A stretch of DNA of 64,000 nt from Pelodictyon luteolum (GCF_001622165.1 NZ_LVWG01000031.1:23781-87780), one strand, 5' to 3'. Counted from the first letter of the stretch, positions 18,349-30,282 are shown. The notes: generated by a model not told the origin, from the letters alone. Translations and numbers: made by a program.

Positions 18349-19410
18349 TCAGTTGAAGAGCTCCCTGAGTCCTGTTTCGTAGTTGCCCACAACGGCTTTC
18401 TTCTCGGTGATGATGCCGCGAAGCAGCGTGCCGGGGGTGACGTCGAAAGCGTAGTTCAGCACAGGGGTTGTCGGGGTTGCTACCTGGGTGCCGAAGATGG
18501 TGCGCAGTTCGTCGGCGTTGCGCTCTTCGATCGGGATCTGTGCTCCTTCCTTGAGGGTGATGTCGATGGTCGATACCGGAGCTGCGATGTAGAAAGGAAT
18601 GCCGTGGTGGTTTGCGCTGACCGCATGGGCGTAGGTGCCGATCTTGTTGGCCGTGTCTCCGTTGGCCGTGATTCGGTCTGCGCCGACGACGCCGAAATCG
18701 ATCATGCCGCGCTGCATGAGGAAGGCCGATGAGGAGTCGGAAATCGAGATGAAGGGGATGCCGTCATGTTCGAGCTCCCAGGCCGTCAGGCGCAGTCCCT
18801 GAAGAAGCGGACGGCTTTCTGCAGTGATGACGCGCTCAATCAGCCCCTCCTGCCATGCCAGACGGATGACGCCAAGCGCGGTGCCGATACCGCAGCAGGC
18901 CAGCGTCCCGGTATTGCAGTGGGTCAGGACATTGAGCTTGCGGGTCTTGAGGATGTCGGCGCAGTCCCGCTTGATCTGCTCTACGCCATGGCGTGCAATC
19001 CGGTCGCAGTTGTCGACTTCGTCATTGTAGATCTTGTGGGCCTCATCGGTCATTTTCACCTTCAGCGTCTCAAGAGAGTCAGCTTCGAAGTTTGCATCGT
19101 AGACCGCTTTCATCTTCTTCGTGGCAAAAAAGAGGTTGACGGCCGTCGGGCGGGAAGCTTCGACATCCTTGATGAGCTCCGAGAAATAGGCAGGGAACTC
19201 TTCCTTCGATCCCTTGAAGCTGTTCACTCCGAGCACGACGGTGTAGCCTGCAGATGCGCCGATCAGCGGGGCGCCCCTGACGGCGAGGGTCTTGATGGCC
19301 TCGATGGCTTCCCGGTGGTCCATTGTCTCGACATGCAGCTCCTGCAGAGGCAGGTAGCGCTGGTCAAGGTATCGGAAGGTCCCGTTTTTGAATGATAGTG
19401 CGTCGATCAT
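18349..19410 (-). CDS. mtnA: S-methyl-5-thioribose-1-phosphate isomerase
   Basis: A 353-residue aldose-ketose isomerase of the MtnA/eIF2B-like family. Seen motifs: TLAVRGAPLIG near residue 45, the catalytic Cys in NTGTLACCGIGTALG near 165, and the catalytic Asp in VGADRITANGDTANKIGTY near 245. It converts methylthioribose-1-phosphate to the ribulose form in methionine salvage. The upstream gene, 15 bp away, is a purine nucleoside phosphorylase homologue that could make its substrate from methylthioadenosine. Other mtn genes are not in the window. Confidence 0.93.
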   Translation of the reverse strand: MIDALSFKNGTFRYLDQRYLPLQELHVETMDHREAIEAIKTLAVRGAPLIGASAGYTVVLGVNSFKGSKEEFPAYFSELIKDVEASRPTAVNLFFATKKMKAVYDANFEADSLETLKVKMTDEAHKIYNDEVDNCDRIARHGVEQIKRDCADILKTRKLNVLTHCNTGTLACCGIGTALGVIRLAWQEGLIERVITAESRPLLQGLRLTAWELEHDGIPFISISDSSSAFLMQRGMIDFGVVGADRITANGDTANKIGTYAHAVSANHHGIPFYIAAPVSTIDITLKEGAQIPIEERNADELRTIFGTQVATPTTPVLNYAFDVTPGTLLRGIITEKKAVVGNYETGLRELFN

Positions 19411-19425
19411 GGTCTTTGTGGCAGA

Positions 19426-20247
19426 TTAAAGTTTTGCTACGACATTCTTGAAGATGGTGGTCATTTTCGGCTCCGCCTGGTTGGATACCTCGATGATCTC
19501 TTCAATGCTGACCGGATGCAGGTTGTCAGGGAAGCACTCGTCGGTGATGATCGACATACCGAAGACCTCGGTGCCCTGGTGTACGGCGGCGATCACTTCC
19601 GGTACGGTCGACATGCCGACGACATCGGCGCCGAGGGTGCGCAGCATGCGATACTCGGCACGGGTTTCAAGGCAGGGGCCGGAAAGTGCGATGTAGACGC
19701 CACGCTGCACCTTGATTTTATGTTCAAGAGCTACTTCTTCGGCGATCTGGAGGAGGCGCTTCGAGTACGGCTCGCACATGTCGGGAAAGCGTGACCCGGT
19801 TTCGGGGTCGTTGTGCCCGATGAGCGGGTTGCCCGGCAGCATGTTGATGTGGTCGTCGATGAGCATGATGTCACCTTTCTGGAATCCGGGGTTCAGGCCG
19901 CCGCAGGCGTTGGTGATGCCGAGGGTTTTTACGCCGAGGTGCTTCATGACGCGGATCGGGAAAACGATCTGCTGCATGGAGTAGCCTTCATAGAAATGGA
20001 AGCGGCCCTGCATGGCGACGACCTTCTTTCCTGCCAGAGTGCCGAAGATCAGTTTGCCGTGATGGGTTTCCACCGTCGAGATGGGGAAGTTCGGGATATC
20101 GGCATAGTCCAGCGCGAATTCGACATCAATCTCTTTTGCAAGGGCTCCGAGTCCGGTTCCCAGTACAATGCCCACCGGGTATTCGTCCTGTGTCTTTTTC
20201 CTGATGAACGAAACGGCTTCCTCGATTTTTGCCTTCTGTGCAATCAT
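19426..20247 (-). CDS. Purine nucleoside phosphorylase / possible methylthioadenosine phosphorylase
   Basis: A 273-residue trimeric-type PNP (family 2 nucleoside phosphorylase). Motifs: phosphate-binding VLGTGLGAL near 30, MQGRFHFYEGYS near 85, TNACGGLNPGF near 115 and the purine-site VGMSTVPEVIAA near 200. It cleaves purine nucleosides with phosphate. The site text (MSTVPE and ITDECFPDN) resembles PNP more than MTAP, but the tight linkage to mtnA suggests it may also handle methylthioadenosine. The 5' leader is A/C-rich (AACACACCAACC directly before ATG) with no Shine-Dalgarno sequence. Confidence 0.88.
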   Translation of the reverse strand: MIAQKAKIEEAVSFIRKKTQDEYPVGIVLGTGLGALAKEIDVEFALDYADIPNFPISTVETHHGKLIFGTLAGKKVVAMQGRFHFYEGYSMQQIVFPIRVMKHLGVKTLGITNACGGLNPGFQKGDIMLIDDHINMLPGNPLIGHNDPETGSRFPDMCEPYSKRLLQIAEEVALEHKIKVQRGVYIALSGPCLETRAEYRMLRTLGADVVGMSTVPEVIAAVHQGTEVFGMSIITDECFPDNLHPVSIEEIIEVSNQAEPKMTTIFKNVVAKL

Positions 20248-20318
20248 GGTTGGTGTGTTTTTTGTTTGACGGTGGAGTTCGCGCTGAAAACCTTCAATAT
20301 AACCGCTTCGGCAATCAG

Positions 20319-20350
20319 AAAAAAATCCCCCGCCAGAGATGTGGGGGGGG
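20319..20350 (-). terminator. Intrinsic terminator after yggS
   Basis: On the minus strand a C-run pairs with GGGGGA and is followed by seven T residues. It lies 20 bp past the yggS stop and separates the yggS transcript from the PNP-mtnA pair. Confidence 0.75.
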
Positions 20351-20369
20351 CATGTCTTTCTGTGGGAAC

Positions 20370-21059
20370 TCAGCGCCAGCCGAAGATGGCTGTTCCGACC
20401 CGGACCAGAGTTGCTCCCTGGCGAATGGCGGCTTCGAAGTCACCGCTCATGCCCATGGAGAGTTCCGTGAGCTCTTCGGGGTGCGGAGCCTGGGTTTTGA
20501 TGGCATCCAGCAATAGCCGAAGGTTTCTGAACTCCGTCTCGGCCTGTGCCGGGTCAGGGGAGGCAATGGTCATGAGGCCCCGGAGGGTGATGCCGGGCAG
20601 GCGGAAGAGTGTCTCTGCCGCCGCCTTCGCCTCCAGAGGCTGCATGCCGTATTTTGTAGCCTCTCCCGAAGTGTTGATTTCAAGCAGGTAGTCTGCATTG
20701 ATGCCGCGCTTCACGGCCTGCTTTGAGAGCTCTTCGGCTGTCGATACCTTGTCGATGCCATGGATGAGCGAGACCCTGCCGATGACGGAGCGGACTTTGT
20801 TGGATTGCAGGTGTCCGATGAAGTGCCACTCAAGCCGGCAGCCTTCAAGTTCTGCATCATCGCATTTCTCCAGGAACTCCTGGAGATAGCTTTCGCCGAA
20901 GAGTGTCTGGCCAGCGTCGAACGCCTCCCGAATCATCCCGGCCGGCTTGGTTTTGGAGACGGCAACGAGCCGGACCGATGACGGGTCCCTTCCAGCTGCC
21001 CGGGCGGCATCATGGACCCGTTGGCGGATCTCCCTGAGGTTGGACGCAATGCCTTCCAT
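20370..21059 (-). CDS. YggS-family PLP homeostasis protein
   Basis: A 229-residue single-domain PLP-binding protein of the alanine-racemase-like fold. The PLP lysine is in VAVSKTKP (about 33-40). HFIGHLQSNK, INTSGEATKYG and LSMGMSGDFEAAI are the family signatures. The family buffers pyridoxal phosphate and has no clear enzyme activity. It is third in a minus-strand run after a TPR protein and ppiB, 9 bp behind ppiB. Confidence 0.92.
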   Translation of the reverse strand: MEGIASNLREIRQRVHDAARAAGRDPSSVRLVAVSKTKPAGMIREAFDAGQTLFGESYLQEFLEKCDDAELEGCRLEWHFIGHLQSNKVRSVIGRVSLIHGIDKVSTAEELSKQAVKRGINADYLLEINTSGEATKYGMQPLEAKAAAETLFRLPGITLRGLMTIASPDPAQAETEFRNLRLLLDAIKTQAPHPEELTELSMGMSGDFEAAIRQGATLVRVGTAIFGWR

Positions 21060-21068
21060 GGTATAGGC

Positions 21069-21560
21069 TCAGGCTTTAGGGGCTTCGAGGATTGTATCGA
21101 TGGTGACCGGTTTCAGCGGGTTGTCGTTGGGGTCGGTATTGACCGCGGCAATGCTGTCAACAACATCAATGCCTGACTCCACTACCCCGAATACCGTGTA
21201 CTGTCCGTCAAGAAATGCGTTGTCGGCCTGGTTGATATAGAACTGGCTGCCTGATGATGCCTTCTGGGGGTTGTTGTCCCTGGCTGCCGCAAGGGTCCCT
21301 TTTTTGTTGGGATGGCTGATCTCTGCCGGGATTTTGTAGGAGGGTCCGCCGGTGCCGTGCAGCATACGCTTGTCGTCATGGCGGGAGAGCGGGTCGCCGG
21401 TCTGGATCATGAACCCTTCAATGACGCGGTGGAAGCGGATCCCGTCGTAGTATTTCTCACCAACGAGTTTCATGAAGTTGTCGCGATGCTGCGGGGTGTC
21501 GTCAAAGAGGCTGATCTGGATGTCCCCGAGGCTTGTCTTGATGATGTATGATGCGGCCAT
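21069..21560 (-). CDS. Peptidyl-prolyl cis-trans isomerase, cyclophilin type
   Basis: A 163-residue cyclophilin without a signal peptide, so cytoplasmic. The active-site text is FHRVIEGFMIQTGDP (about 43-57), GTGGPSYKIPAE and the SSGSQFYIN region near 105. It speeds Xaa-Pro isomerisation during folding. It lies between a TPR protein (33 bp gap) and yggS (9 bp gap). The leader before ATG is again rich in ACAC and lacks a clear ribosome-binding site. Confidence 0.93.
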   Translation of the reverse strand: MAASYIIKTSLGDIQISLFDDTPQHRDNFMKLVGEKYYDGIRFHRVIEGFMIQTGDPLSRHDDKRMLHGTGGPSYKIPAEISHPNKKGTLAAARDNNPQKASSGSQFYINQADNAFLDGQYTVFGVVESGIDVVDSIAAVNTDPNDNPLKPVTIDTILEAPKA

Positions 21561-21593
21561 GGTGTGTCCTGTTTACTGAGTGTTGTTCGTGAA

Positions 21594-22286
21594 TTACTTT
21601 TTAGAGACCTCTTGCATTCCTGAGATCTTCCAGAGAGCCTGCTGGGCTGCTCCCGCTCCCGACGATCCCGGGTAACGGTCGACGACCTGGTGGAAGATTT
21701 CAGCGGCTTTTTCTGCATCCCCGGCGGCAAGGTGGCTGTCAGCCGAAGCCATCAGGTATTGTGCTTTGAGTGCGTTGTTTTCTGCTTTATCGGATGCGGA
21801 AAGAAAGCTTTTTGCTGCGTCCTCGTAGTGCCGCAGGTCGTTCTGGCAGGCACCTTTTCCGGCTCTGGCTGCAGCAGCCAGATCGGGGCTGCCGGGCGAT
21901 GCAGCATCGAAGGCTTTCAGCGCATCTTCGGGTTTCCCAATTGCGTAGTATGCGTTGGCAAGCAGCAGCTCGGCCATTTCACCGCTGGGGGTGCCGTTGT
22001 ACTGTTCTGCGATGGTTTTCAGTCCGGGTTCTTTCTCTCCTCCATTGATGGCTTTCTGGAAGTCGCCCCGATCGAATGCGACGGCTGCGGCCGCAAGTAT
22101 CGGTGCAGCCTCTTTTTCCCTCGAGGCCTGCCGCTCTGTCCAGAAGAAGACTGCGGCACCTCCGATGAGAATCAGGATAAGAGCTCCCGATATCAGGTTT
22201 TTGTAGCGGATGGCGAAGTAGAGCAGGTTGTCGAGGGCTGCCTTTTTGCCTTCGGTGCGTGTTGGCTGTATGTCGTTATCGTTCAT
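21594..22286 (-). CDS. Membrane-anchored TPR protein (YfgM-like architecture)
   Basis: A 230-residue protein with one membrane helix at about 37-54 (ISGALILILIGGAAVFFW) and a C-terminal domain of degenerate TPR units rich in Ala. The order helix-then-TPR resembles YfgM/Tol-Pal-associated TPR proteins that assist periplasmic chaperoning at the Sec translocon; the adjacent cyclophilin gene fits a folding theme. This is inference from architecture and neighbours only. Confidence 0.75.
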   Translation of the reverse strand: MNDNDIQPTRTEGKKAALDNLLYFAIRYKNLISGALILILIGGAAVFFWTERQASREKEAAPILAAAAVAFDRGDFQKAINGGEKEPGLKTIAEQYNGTPSGEMAELLLANAYYAIGKPEDALKAFDAASPGSPDLAAAARAGKGACQNDLRHYEDAAKSFLSASDKAENNALKAQYLMASADSHLAAGDAEKAAEIFHQVVDRYPGSSGAGAAQQALWKISGMQEVSKK

Positions 22287-22374
22287 GGATGTGATTTCGT
22301 GTTGGCGGCCATCGGCTGTGTTTTGATTCTGAACCTAAACAAGTTTGACGGAAATTGCAAAGGACAGGACGGTT

Positions 22375-23145
22375 TCAGCCGCTGATCCCGAATGCGTCGA
22401 GAGTGTTTCGATAGAGTGCTTCAGCTGCGGCTTCGGGGGTGATGGATCTCGCATCAGCAATAGCTTCGGCAACGAGGCGTACATGAGCGGGTTCGTTCCG
22501 CTTTCCCCTGAATGGCACGGGGGCAAGGTAAGGGGCGTCGGTTTCGGCAAGCAGGCTTGCAAGCGGAAGAGAGCGAACCACCTCGGGGAGAATGGAGCGC
22601 TTGAATGTGATGGTGCCGGGGATGGAGATGAACAGTCCTCTTCGAATGCACTCCAGAGCCACCGTGGTGTCGCCTGAGAAACAGTGCATAATCCCCCGGA
22701 GGCCTGAATGCCGCTCTTCGTCCAGGATGCGGAGGGTGTCCGGCCAAGCATCACGCGAATGGATGACGACGGGGAGGTCGAGTTCTGCTGCCATCCGGAG
22801 CATGGTGCGGAACGCATCCTGTTGATGACGGGGGTTGTGGCCGGGATAGTGGTAGTCCAGGCCGATCTCGCCTATGGCGACCACTTCAGGGCTGCCTGCG
22901 AGCTCCTCGAGCGCTTCGTACACTGCATCCGCCACCGGCCCTTCGGCCTCATGCGGGTGAAGGCCTACGTTGGCTTTGATGAAGCTGTACTGCTTCGAGA
23001 GCTCGACGGACCTGCGGCTGCTTGCAAGGTCGGTTCCCGGATCAATGAGGAGCGTGACCCCTGCCGCCTGCATCCGAAGGATGACTTCCGTCCGGTCAGG
23101 GTCGAATTCGGGGAACGAAAGATGGCAGTGTGCGTCAGCCAGCAT
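22375..23145 (-). CDS. TatD-family metal-dependent deoxyribonuclease
   Basis: A 257-residue TIM-barrel hydrolase of the TatD family. Metal ligands are visible in [13 protein letters not shown] (about 3-15), the GEIGLDYHY loop, [17 protein letters not shown] and [11 protein letters not shown]. These proteins are 3'-5' exonucleases or deacylases acting in DNA repair or RNA decay. The frame is open to 23205, but [11 protein letters not shown] at 23145 opens on the first strand and overlaps the lspA stop by 11 bp; MGPV four codons upstream is the alternative. It is last in the TPR-aroE-lspA-tatD cluster. Confidence 0.92.
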   Translation of the reverse strand: MLADAHCHLSFPEFDPDRTEVILRMQAAGVTLLIDPGTDLASSRRSVELSKQYSFIKANVGLHPHEAEGPVADAVYEALEELAGSPEVVAIGEIGLDYHYPGHNPRHQQDAFRTMLRMAAELDLPVVIHSRDAWPDTLRILDEERHSGLRGIMHCFSGDTTVALECIRRGLFISIPGTITFKRSILPEVVRSLPLASLLAETDAPYLAPVPFRGKRNEPAHVRLVAEAIADARSITPEAAAEALYRNTLDAFGISG

Positions 23146-23638
23146 GACAGGTCCCATCGGTGTCAGGAAAGATCCGGTTGTAGAACAGGACCAGCATGCA
23201 GGCACCGATGGTGATTGCAGAGTCCGCTATGTTGAAGATCGGCCAGAGCGACACCCAGTGGCCGAACAGTTCTCCCTTGTAGAGGTCGAAATAAATGAAA
23301 TCCGTGACCCTGCCGCTTGCAATCCGGTCAATCATGTTTCCGATGCCGCCTCCGGCGATGAGGGCGAACGCAGAAAGGAAGAGGGGAGAGCGGTTCCTGC
23401 TTCGGGCCACGAAGACGAGGACCCCGAGGACGATGGCGCCGGTAAGCATAAGCAGGATGAAGGGAGGGGCGAACTCCATACCGAATGCCACTCCGCGGTT
23501 TTCGGCATAGGTGAAGGAGAAGAAGCCCGGAATAATGGTGATGCTTTGCTGCATGTCGCGGAGAAACGAGACGGCAAGCTGTTTGGTGAGCTGGTCGGCT
23601 GCGATGACAGACAGCGCGATCATGGTGAACAGTTTCAT
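23135..23638 (-). CDS. lspA: Lipoprotein signal peptidase (signal peptidase II)
   Basis: A 167-residue inner-membrane aspartyl protease with four helices that removes signal peptides from diacylated prolipoproteins. Family boxes: AADQLTKQL near 12-20, ENRGVAFG near 45, [18 protein letters not shown] with the first catalytic Asp, and [11 protein letters not shown] with the second. The frame extends to 23695, but ATG 23638 ([16 protein letters not shown]) is the natural start, 28 bp after aroE. Confidence 0.93.
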   Translation of the reverse strand: MKLFTMIALSVIAADQLTKQLAVSFLRDMQQSITIIPGFFSFTYAENRGVAFGMEFAPPFILLMLTGAIVLGVLVFVARSRNRSPLFLSAFALIAGGGIGNMIDRIASGRVTDFIYFDLYKGELFGHWVSLWPIFNIADSAITIGACMLVLFYNRIFPDTDGTCHAG

Positions 23639-23666
23639 GTGGCCGGAATGGAGAGTAAGGTTGCTG

Positions 23667-24557
23667 TTACCTGCTGCGCAGCAGCTGCAGTTCATGAAGT
23701 ACTATGGGTTCAATGTCCCGGGATGGCATCTCGTGGCCGGTCCAGAGGTGGAAGGATCGGGCGGCCTGGGCCAGGAGCATGGCGATGCCCGGTATCGTGC
23801 CGGCTCCGGCTGCTTTTGCTGCGGCCAGAAGCGGGGTGTGTTCGGGGTTGTATACCATGTCGTAGACGGTCTGGCCGTTGTGGAACAGTCCCGCATCGGT
23901 GGGGACGATACTTTCCCCGGAGTCGGGTCGACCGTAGGTGCCCTTCGGTGTTGCGTTGACGATGAGAGCGGCATCACGGCATGTTTTCATGGCGCTCTCC
24001 TGGCCGCGGAACAGGTCATCCTGGCGGGCAAGTTGCACAAACCCCCTCTTAATGTAAGGCAGAAGGCGCTCTTGTGCCGTTACAGGGTCACGGACGAATA
24101 CGGTGAGGGACGATGGGCTGAAGTGGCGCGTGAGGGCCTCTATGGCTGCCAAGGCAGCGCCGCCGTTGCCGAACAGGACTGCCGGCCGTCCGAGAATGGC
24201 GGTTTTATGTGGCATGAGCGGGGCCGCAAATCCGGCGATATCGGTGTTGTGGCCCGTAAGCCTGCCGTTTTCGTTGACGATGGTGTTGACCGCCCCGATG
24301 GAGCGTGCGTCATCGGAGAGTGCATCAAGGGAGGGCACAACGGTTACCTTGTAGGGAATAGTGACGTTGCAGCCCGCAATGCCGAGAGCTCGCATTCCAT
24401 TGACGGCCACCGGAACCTCTTCTTCTGAGGCAATGTTGAAGATGGTGTAGCATGCCTCTATCCCGAGGAGGGAGAACGCCGTGTTGTGGATAAGCGGGGA
24501 GAGAGAATAATCGACGGCGCGGCCGATGAGGCCGTAAATCAGTTTGGCATGACTCAT
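23667..24557 (-). CDS. aroE: Shikimate dehydrogenase
   Basis: A 296-residue AroE, which reduces 3-dehydroshikimate with NADPH in aromatic amino acid synthesis. Substrate-site text [13 protein letters not shown] (16-28) and [10 protein letters not shown] near 80, the catalytic [16 protein letters not shown] region near 115, and the NADP loop [13 protein letters not shown] near 150 are all present. The start overlaps the stop of the upstream TPR gene in an ATGA. Confidence 0.95.
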   Translation of the reverse strand: MSHAKLIYGLIGRAVDYSLSPLIHNTAFSLLGIEACYTIFNIASEEEVPVAVNGMRALGIAGCNVTIPYKVTVVPSLDALSDDARSIGAVNTIVNENGRLTGHNTDIAGFAAPLMPHKTAILGRPAVLFGNGGAALAAIEALTRHFSPSSLTVFVRDPVTAQERLLPYIKRGFVQLARQDDLFRGQESAMKTCRDAALIVNATPKGTYGRPDSGESIVPTDAGLFHNGQTVYDMVYNPEHTPLLAAAKAAGAGTIPGIAMLLAQAARSFHLWTGHEMPSRDIEPIVLHELQLLRSR

Positions 24558-25951
24558 GAAATCCCCAGCATCCTCCTCACTGAATCCTGCTGGTAAAGTT
24601 CAGGAAATGCGCTCTGGAAGAGCTGCTTTTTGTCAGGATCGATCTTGAATGCCTTGCTGAGTGCTTTCAGGGTACTGAGTTTGTCACCCATTGCGAAATA
24701 AGCGGCGGCGATCTCAAAATGGGCGTCTGCAGAGAGCGGCTGGAGTTTCAGTGACTGCTGCAGCGCTTCAATCGAGGTGTTGATATGGCCGGCGTCCTTA
24801 AGTACCATGGCGAAGTCGACCCATATCTGCGGGCTTTCCGGATCAAGCTCAATCACCCGGCGGTATGTTTCGATGGAGTCTTCCAGATTGTTTACGTTGT
24901 ATTCAATCTCTGCTTTGAGCAACAGGTACTCGATGCTGTCGGGTATGAGCTTCAGGGCCTCCATGACGGTATGGAAGGCTTTAGGGTAGTCATCCATCGC
25001 TTCATGGCAACAGGCAAGGGCGAACCATGCGTCAGCAAAATCAGAACTCTGGGAGATGCATTTACGATAGCAGTCAGCGGCTTCCTGATACTCTTCAAGT
25101 TCTTCGCAGGCAATACCGAGGTTATAGAGCGCATTGATGTCGTCTGGCTCGTAGATGAGGGTCTGGCGGTAGCTTTCGGCAGCATCCTCAATCCGTCCAT
25201 TGATGGCCAGAACGTTGGCCCGGTTGTACCACGCAGAGCTGAAATCCTCGGAAATCGCCAGAGCCATGTCGTAGCACTCGAGTGCTTCGTCGTAGCGCTT
25301 CATCTTGCTCAACACCAGACCGTTGTTGTACCAGGCGTTGATGTTATAGGGGTCCAGATCCAGGTTCTTGTTGTAGCAGGTGGTGCTTTCCTCAAGCTTT
25401 CCCAGTAGATCTCTGCAGTATGCAAGCTCATACCAGGCTTCGGCGAAATCCGGGTCAAGCTCCAGGGTCCGGAGGAAATCTTCCTCTGCTTCTGCGAAGC
25501 GGTCAAGCCGCTGCAGAATGGTTCCCCTGTAGTAGTGGTAATCTTTTTCTACGGAGCTGTCTGCTCTTATGCCCTCAATCTCTTCGAGTGCCAGCTCAAG
25601 ATGGCCGGTGTTGAACCAGGCGAGCGCCAGATTGACCCTCATCTCGCTGTCTGCCGGGCTGAGGAGCGAAGCATGCTGGAAAGCGTCGAGCGCTTCCTCG
25701 AACATGCCGTTGAGGGTCAGGCAGTTGCCGAGGTGGAACCAGGCTTCGGTGTTGTATGGGGCAATCTCTTCAAGGCGTCGGGCCACAAGAAGGGCTTCAG
25801 CAGTGAAACCATCTTCATTGAGCTGCGCTATCCTGTCAATCAGCTCTTCAGCATCAAAGAGTGCACCGAGACCCTCAAGATCGGGTTTTTCCTTTCCTGA
25901 CGGTCCTTTTCCGGGTCTATGGTCATCGTCGAAGAAATCAGGCAGGTTCAT
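24554..25951 (-). CDS. Large TPR-repeat protein
   Basis: A 465-residue soluble protein built almost wholly of about ten tetratricopeptide units from residue 45 on, with clear repeats such as [20 protein letters not shown] and [22 protein letters not shown] arrays bind partner proteins. No enzyme domain or signal peptide is seen. It leads the aroE-lspA-tatD cluster, overlapping aroE by 4 bp, so it is translated together with housekeeping genes. Its role is unknown. Confidence 0.82.
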   Translation of the reverse strand: MNLPDFFDDDHRPGKGPSGKEKPDLEGLGALFDAEELIDRIAQLNEDGFTAEALLVARRLEEIAPYNTEAWFHLGNCLTLNGMFEEALDAFQHASLLSPADSEMRVNLALAWFNTGHLELALEEIEGIRADSSVEKDYHYYRGTILQRLDRFAEAEEDFLRTLELDPDFAEAWYELAYCRDLLGKLEESTTCYNKNLDLDPYNINAWYNNGLVLSKMKRYDEALECYDMALAISEDFSSAWYNRANVLAINGRIEDAAESYRQTLIYEPDDINALYNLGIACEELEEYQEAADCYRKCISQSSDFADAWFALACCHEAMDDYPKAFHTVMEALKLIPDSIEYLLLKAEIEYNVNNLEDSIETYRRVIELDPESPQIWVDFAMVLKDAGHINTSIEALQQSLKLQPLSADAHFEIAAAYFAMGDKLSTLKALSKAFKIDPDKKQLFQSAFPELYQQDSVRRMLGIS

Positions 25952-26064
25952 TGGCAGGCATATATTGTTTTACATCCATCACGGTCATAGCATGCATAGA
26001 TAAATATAAGAGAAATATCCGAACTACCGCAGGTTGGCTTTTCGTCCGGGTCATCAACAGGGAG

Positions 26065-27951
26065 TTACGGGTGATAATGCCTGAAAATTGACACCCCCTT
26101 GACGTGGCCGGCGAATGCTGAGAGCTCTTCGGCGCTTGCCGCTGCAACCCCTTCCACTGATCCGAAACGCTCCAGGAGGGCGAATGCGGTTTTTTCCCCG
26201 ATGCCAGGGATTGCGGTGAGTCCGGTCTCGAGTGTCCGTTTTGAGCGGATATTGCGATGGTAGGTTATGGCGAACCGGTGCGCCTCGTCGCGCAGCTGCT
26301 GGAGAAGCTTGAGAGCAGGGGATGTTTTCGGCAGATTGAACGGCCCGTCCGCATCCGGAGTAAAGATCTCTTCCAGGCGTTTTGCGAGCCCGATGACGGG
26401 GACCGTGACTCCCAGCCGGTCAAGCACTTTTTTAGCACTGTTGGCCTGGCCTTTTCCTCCGTCGACCACGATGAGGTCCGGGAGCGGGAGCTCATCACGC
26501 AGCGAACCCCCATAACGGCGTCCGAGTACCTGTTCCATGGCGGCATAGTCATCGGAACTTCCTGTACCGCAAGCATCTTCAAGTGACTGGAGCCTGAACT
26601 TCCGGTACGCGGATTTAAGGGGCTTTCCGTTGACGAAGCATACCATCGAACTGACATAGTCGGTTCCCTGAAGGTGCGAGTTGTCGAAGCACTCGATCCG
26701 TTTCGGGGGGCTCTCAAGATGCAGCGATTCTCCGAGTGCTTTTACCCCATAGTGTTCGCGAGCGGCTTCCCCGCGTTTCTGTTTCTGTACCAGATACTCT
26801 GCCAGATGGTGGCGGGCGTTCTGGCGGCACATTTCCATCAGCTGGGCTTTTTCGCCAATCTGCGGTACCGTGAACTTCACCGGCTTTTTCCGTGTCGGGT
26901 TCTCTTCCGCCCTTTCTCTGGAGAGGGCCTGGAGACTTTCGGTGTCGTCCAGATCAAGCTGCGCCGAGAGAAGGACTTCTTCCGGCATTGCTTCGGGTGC
27001 TTTCAGGTAGTACCCCTCGAGTACTTTCCCGAGCAGTTTTTTCTCGGGTTCACCGGCGGTGTTGGTGAGGATGAAGTGCCGTGCCCCGAGCATCTTGCCT
27101 TCACGGATGCGGAACACCACACCGCAGGCTTCGTCATCTCCGGAAGCGATGGCCGCAACGTCCCGGTCCATGCCGTCGGCGGCAACCATTTTCTGCCTGT
27201 CGGCGTATCTGCGGAGGCTTTGAAGCTGCATCTTCAGCTCCGCGGCTTCTTCAAAGCGCAGTTCTGCGGCAGCCTTGAGCATTTTTTCGTGCAGTTCCTT
27301 GAGGAGTCCCGTGGTGCGTCCCTTCAGAAGCCGCACAATCTCGCCGATCATCTCCAGATACTCGGCCTCATCCTGCAGCCCTTCGCAAGGGCCCTTGCAT
27401 TTGCCGATGTGGTAGTCGAGGCAGAGCCTGTGCTTTTTTGCGGCAATGTTTTCAGGCGTGAGGCTGTACCGGCAGCTTCGGACCGGGAAAATGGAACCGA
27501 TAAGCTCGAGAATCGAACGCAGTTGACCTGCTTCGGTGTAGGGACCGAACCAGGTTGAATTGTCGCGTATGCGGTTGCGCGAGATGAAGACGCGGGGAAA
27601 GGGTTCGCCGGTGATGACGAGCCACGGGTAGGTCTTGTCGTCTTTCAGGTTGACGTTATACCGGGGCTTCAGCTCCTTGATCAGGTTGTTTTCAAGGATC
27701 AGCGCCTCAACCTCAGAAGAGGTTATGATGATCTCCATATCGGTGATATGGCCAACCAGCACCTGTGTTTTGCCTGTCAGCTGCCGGGGATCGCGAAAGT
27801 AGGAACGAACCCTTGAACGGATGTTCTTGGCTTTTCCGACATAGATAACCTTTCCTGCACTGTTTTTGAACTGGTAGATGCCGGGGCCTGTAGGCAGTGA
27901 TGCGACTGTTTCGCGGAGTTCGGGGGACGTGGTGTCAGTTTCGGCAGCCAT
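26065..27951 (-). CDS. uvrC: UvrABC system protein C
   Basis: A 628-residue excinuclease subunit C. The GIY-YIG nuclease is at the N-terminus (GPGIYQFKNSAGKVIYVGKA, about 22-41), the UvrB-binding region with LKMQLQSLRRYADRQKM near 245, the RNase H-like C-terminal nuclease (CFDNSHLQGTDYVSSMVCF and VVDGGKGQ near 500) and a terminal helix-hairpin-helix (LTAIPGIGEKTAFALLERFG). It makes both incisions in nucleotide excision repair. It appears to be a single-gene unit with a C-terminus ending in RHYHP. Confidence 0.96.
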   Translation of the reverse strand: MAAETDTTSPELRETVASLPTGPGIYQFKNSAGKVIYVGKAKNIRSRVRSYFRDPRQLTGKTQVLVGHITDMEIIITSSEVEALILENNLIKELKPRYNVNLKDDKTYPWLVITGEPFPRVFISRNRIRDNSTWFGPYTEAGQLRSILELIGSIFPVRSCRYSLTPENIAAKKHRLCLDYHIGKCKGPCEGLQDEAEYLEMIGEIVRLLKGRTTGLLKELHEKMLKAAAELRFEEAAELKMQLQSLRRYADRQKMVAADGMDRDVAAIASGDDEACGVVFRIREGKMLGARHFILTNTAGEPEKKLLGKVLEGYYLKAPEAMPEEVLLSAQLDLDDTESLQALSRERAEENPTRKKPVKFTVPQIGEKAQLMEMCRQNARHHLAEYLVQKQKRGEAAREHYGVKALGESLHLESPPKRIECFDNSHLQGTDYVSSMVCFVNGKPLKSAYRKFRLQSLEDACGTGSSDDYAAMEQVLGRRYGGSLRDELPLPDLIVVDGGKGQANSAKKVLDRLGVTVPVIGLAKRLEEIFTPDADGPFNLPKTSPALKLLQQLRDEAHRFAITYHRNIRSKRTLETGLTAIPGIGEKTAFALLERFGSVEGVAAASAEELSAFAGHVKGVSIFRHYHP

Positions 27952-28004
27952 GCAGGGCGTTCAAGGTGAAGTTGGGGTGTGAAGCGGTTCCCATGAAAGT
28001 AAAC

Positions 28005-28037
28005 AAAAAAAGGCGCGGTTGGTTCCGCGCCTTTTTT
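28005..28037 (-). terminator. Terminator between the actP-like gene and uvrC
   Basis: AAAAAAAGGCGCGG pairs with CCGCGCCTTTTTT. It lies 26 bp past the symporter stop on the minus strand and has T-runs on both strands. Confidence 0.85.
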
Positions 28038-28062
28038 AGTGAATGGTGACCTCTCAAGATCC

Positions 28063-29847
<1,785 letters not shown>

Positions 29848-29905
29848 AGCGGTAAACAGTTAAGGTTTGGTTGTGTGTGCTGGATTTTTTCTTTCAGGTA
29901 AGCCC

Positions 29906-30163
29906 TCAGTCCTCGCGAACGTCGAATTTCTTGTCGAGCTTGTTCATCAGTGCGACATAGACGAAGATCAGGATGACGAAGACATAGATCGAGCCCTGCT
30001 GCGCAAACCAGAATCCAAGCTTGAAGCCGCCGAGCTGGATGGCGTTGAGCTGGTTGACAAAGAGAATGCCGAACCCGTATGATACGACAAACCAGACCAC
30101 CAGCAGACCGATGAGGTAGCCGAGGTTGATTTTCCAGTACTCCTGGAGTTTGCCTTTTTCCAT
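29906..30163 (-). CDS. DUF4212 small subunit of the sodium:solute symporter
   Basis: An 85-residue protein with two membrane helices (about 14-35 and 50-72). The N-terminus YWKINLGYLIGLLVVWFVVS and QLGGFKLGFWFAQQGSIYVF are typical of the TIGR03647/DUF4212 family, which is always found just upstream of an SSS symporter. It lies 58 bp upstream of that gene and is presumably co-transcribed. The leader is A/C-rich. Confidence 0.9.
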   Translation of the reverse strand: MEKGKLQEYWKINLGYLIGLLVVWFVVSYGFGILFVNQLNAIQLGGFKLGFWFAQQGSIYVFVILIFVYVALMNKLDKKFDVRED

Positions 30164-30282
30164 GGATGGTGTTTGTTAATGGTTGTGATGGTGTGTGCTA
30201 AACTACATACATATCCGTAAGGTACGGAAAAAGATGATTAGGACGGAAGCCTATAAACGATTGTTGATAGGGCTGGAAGCAG

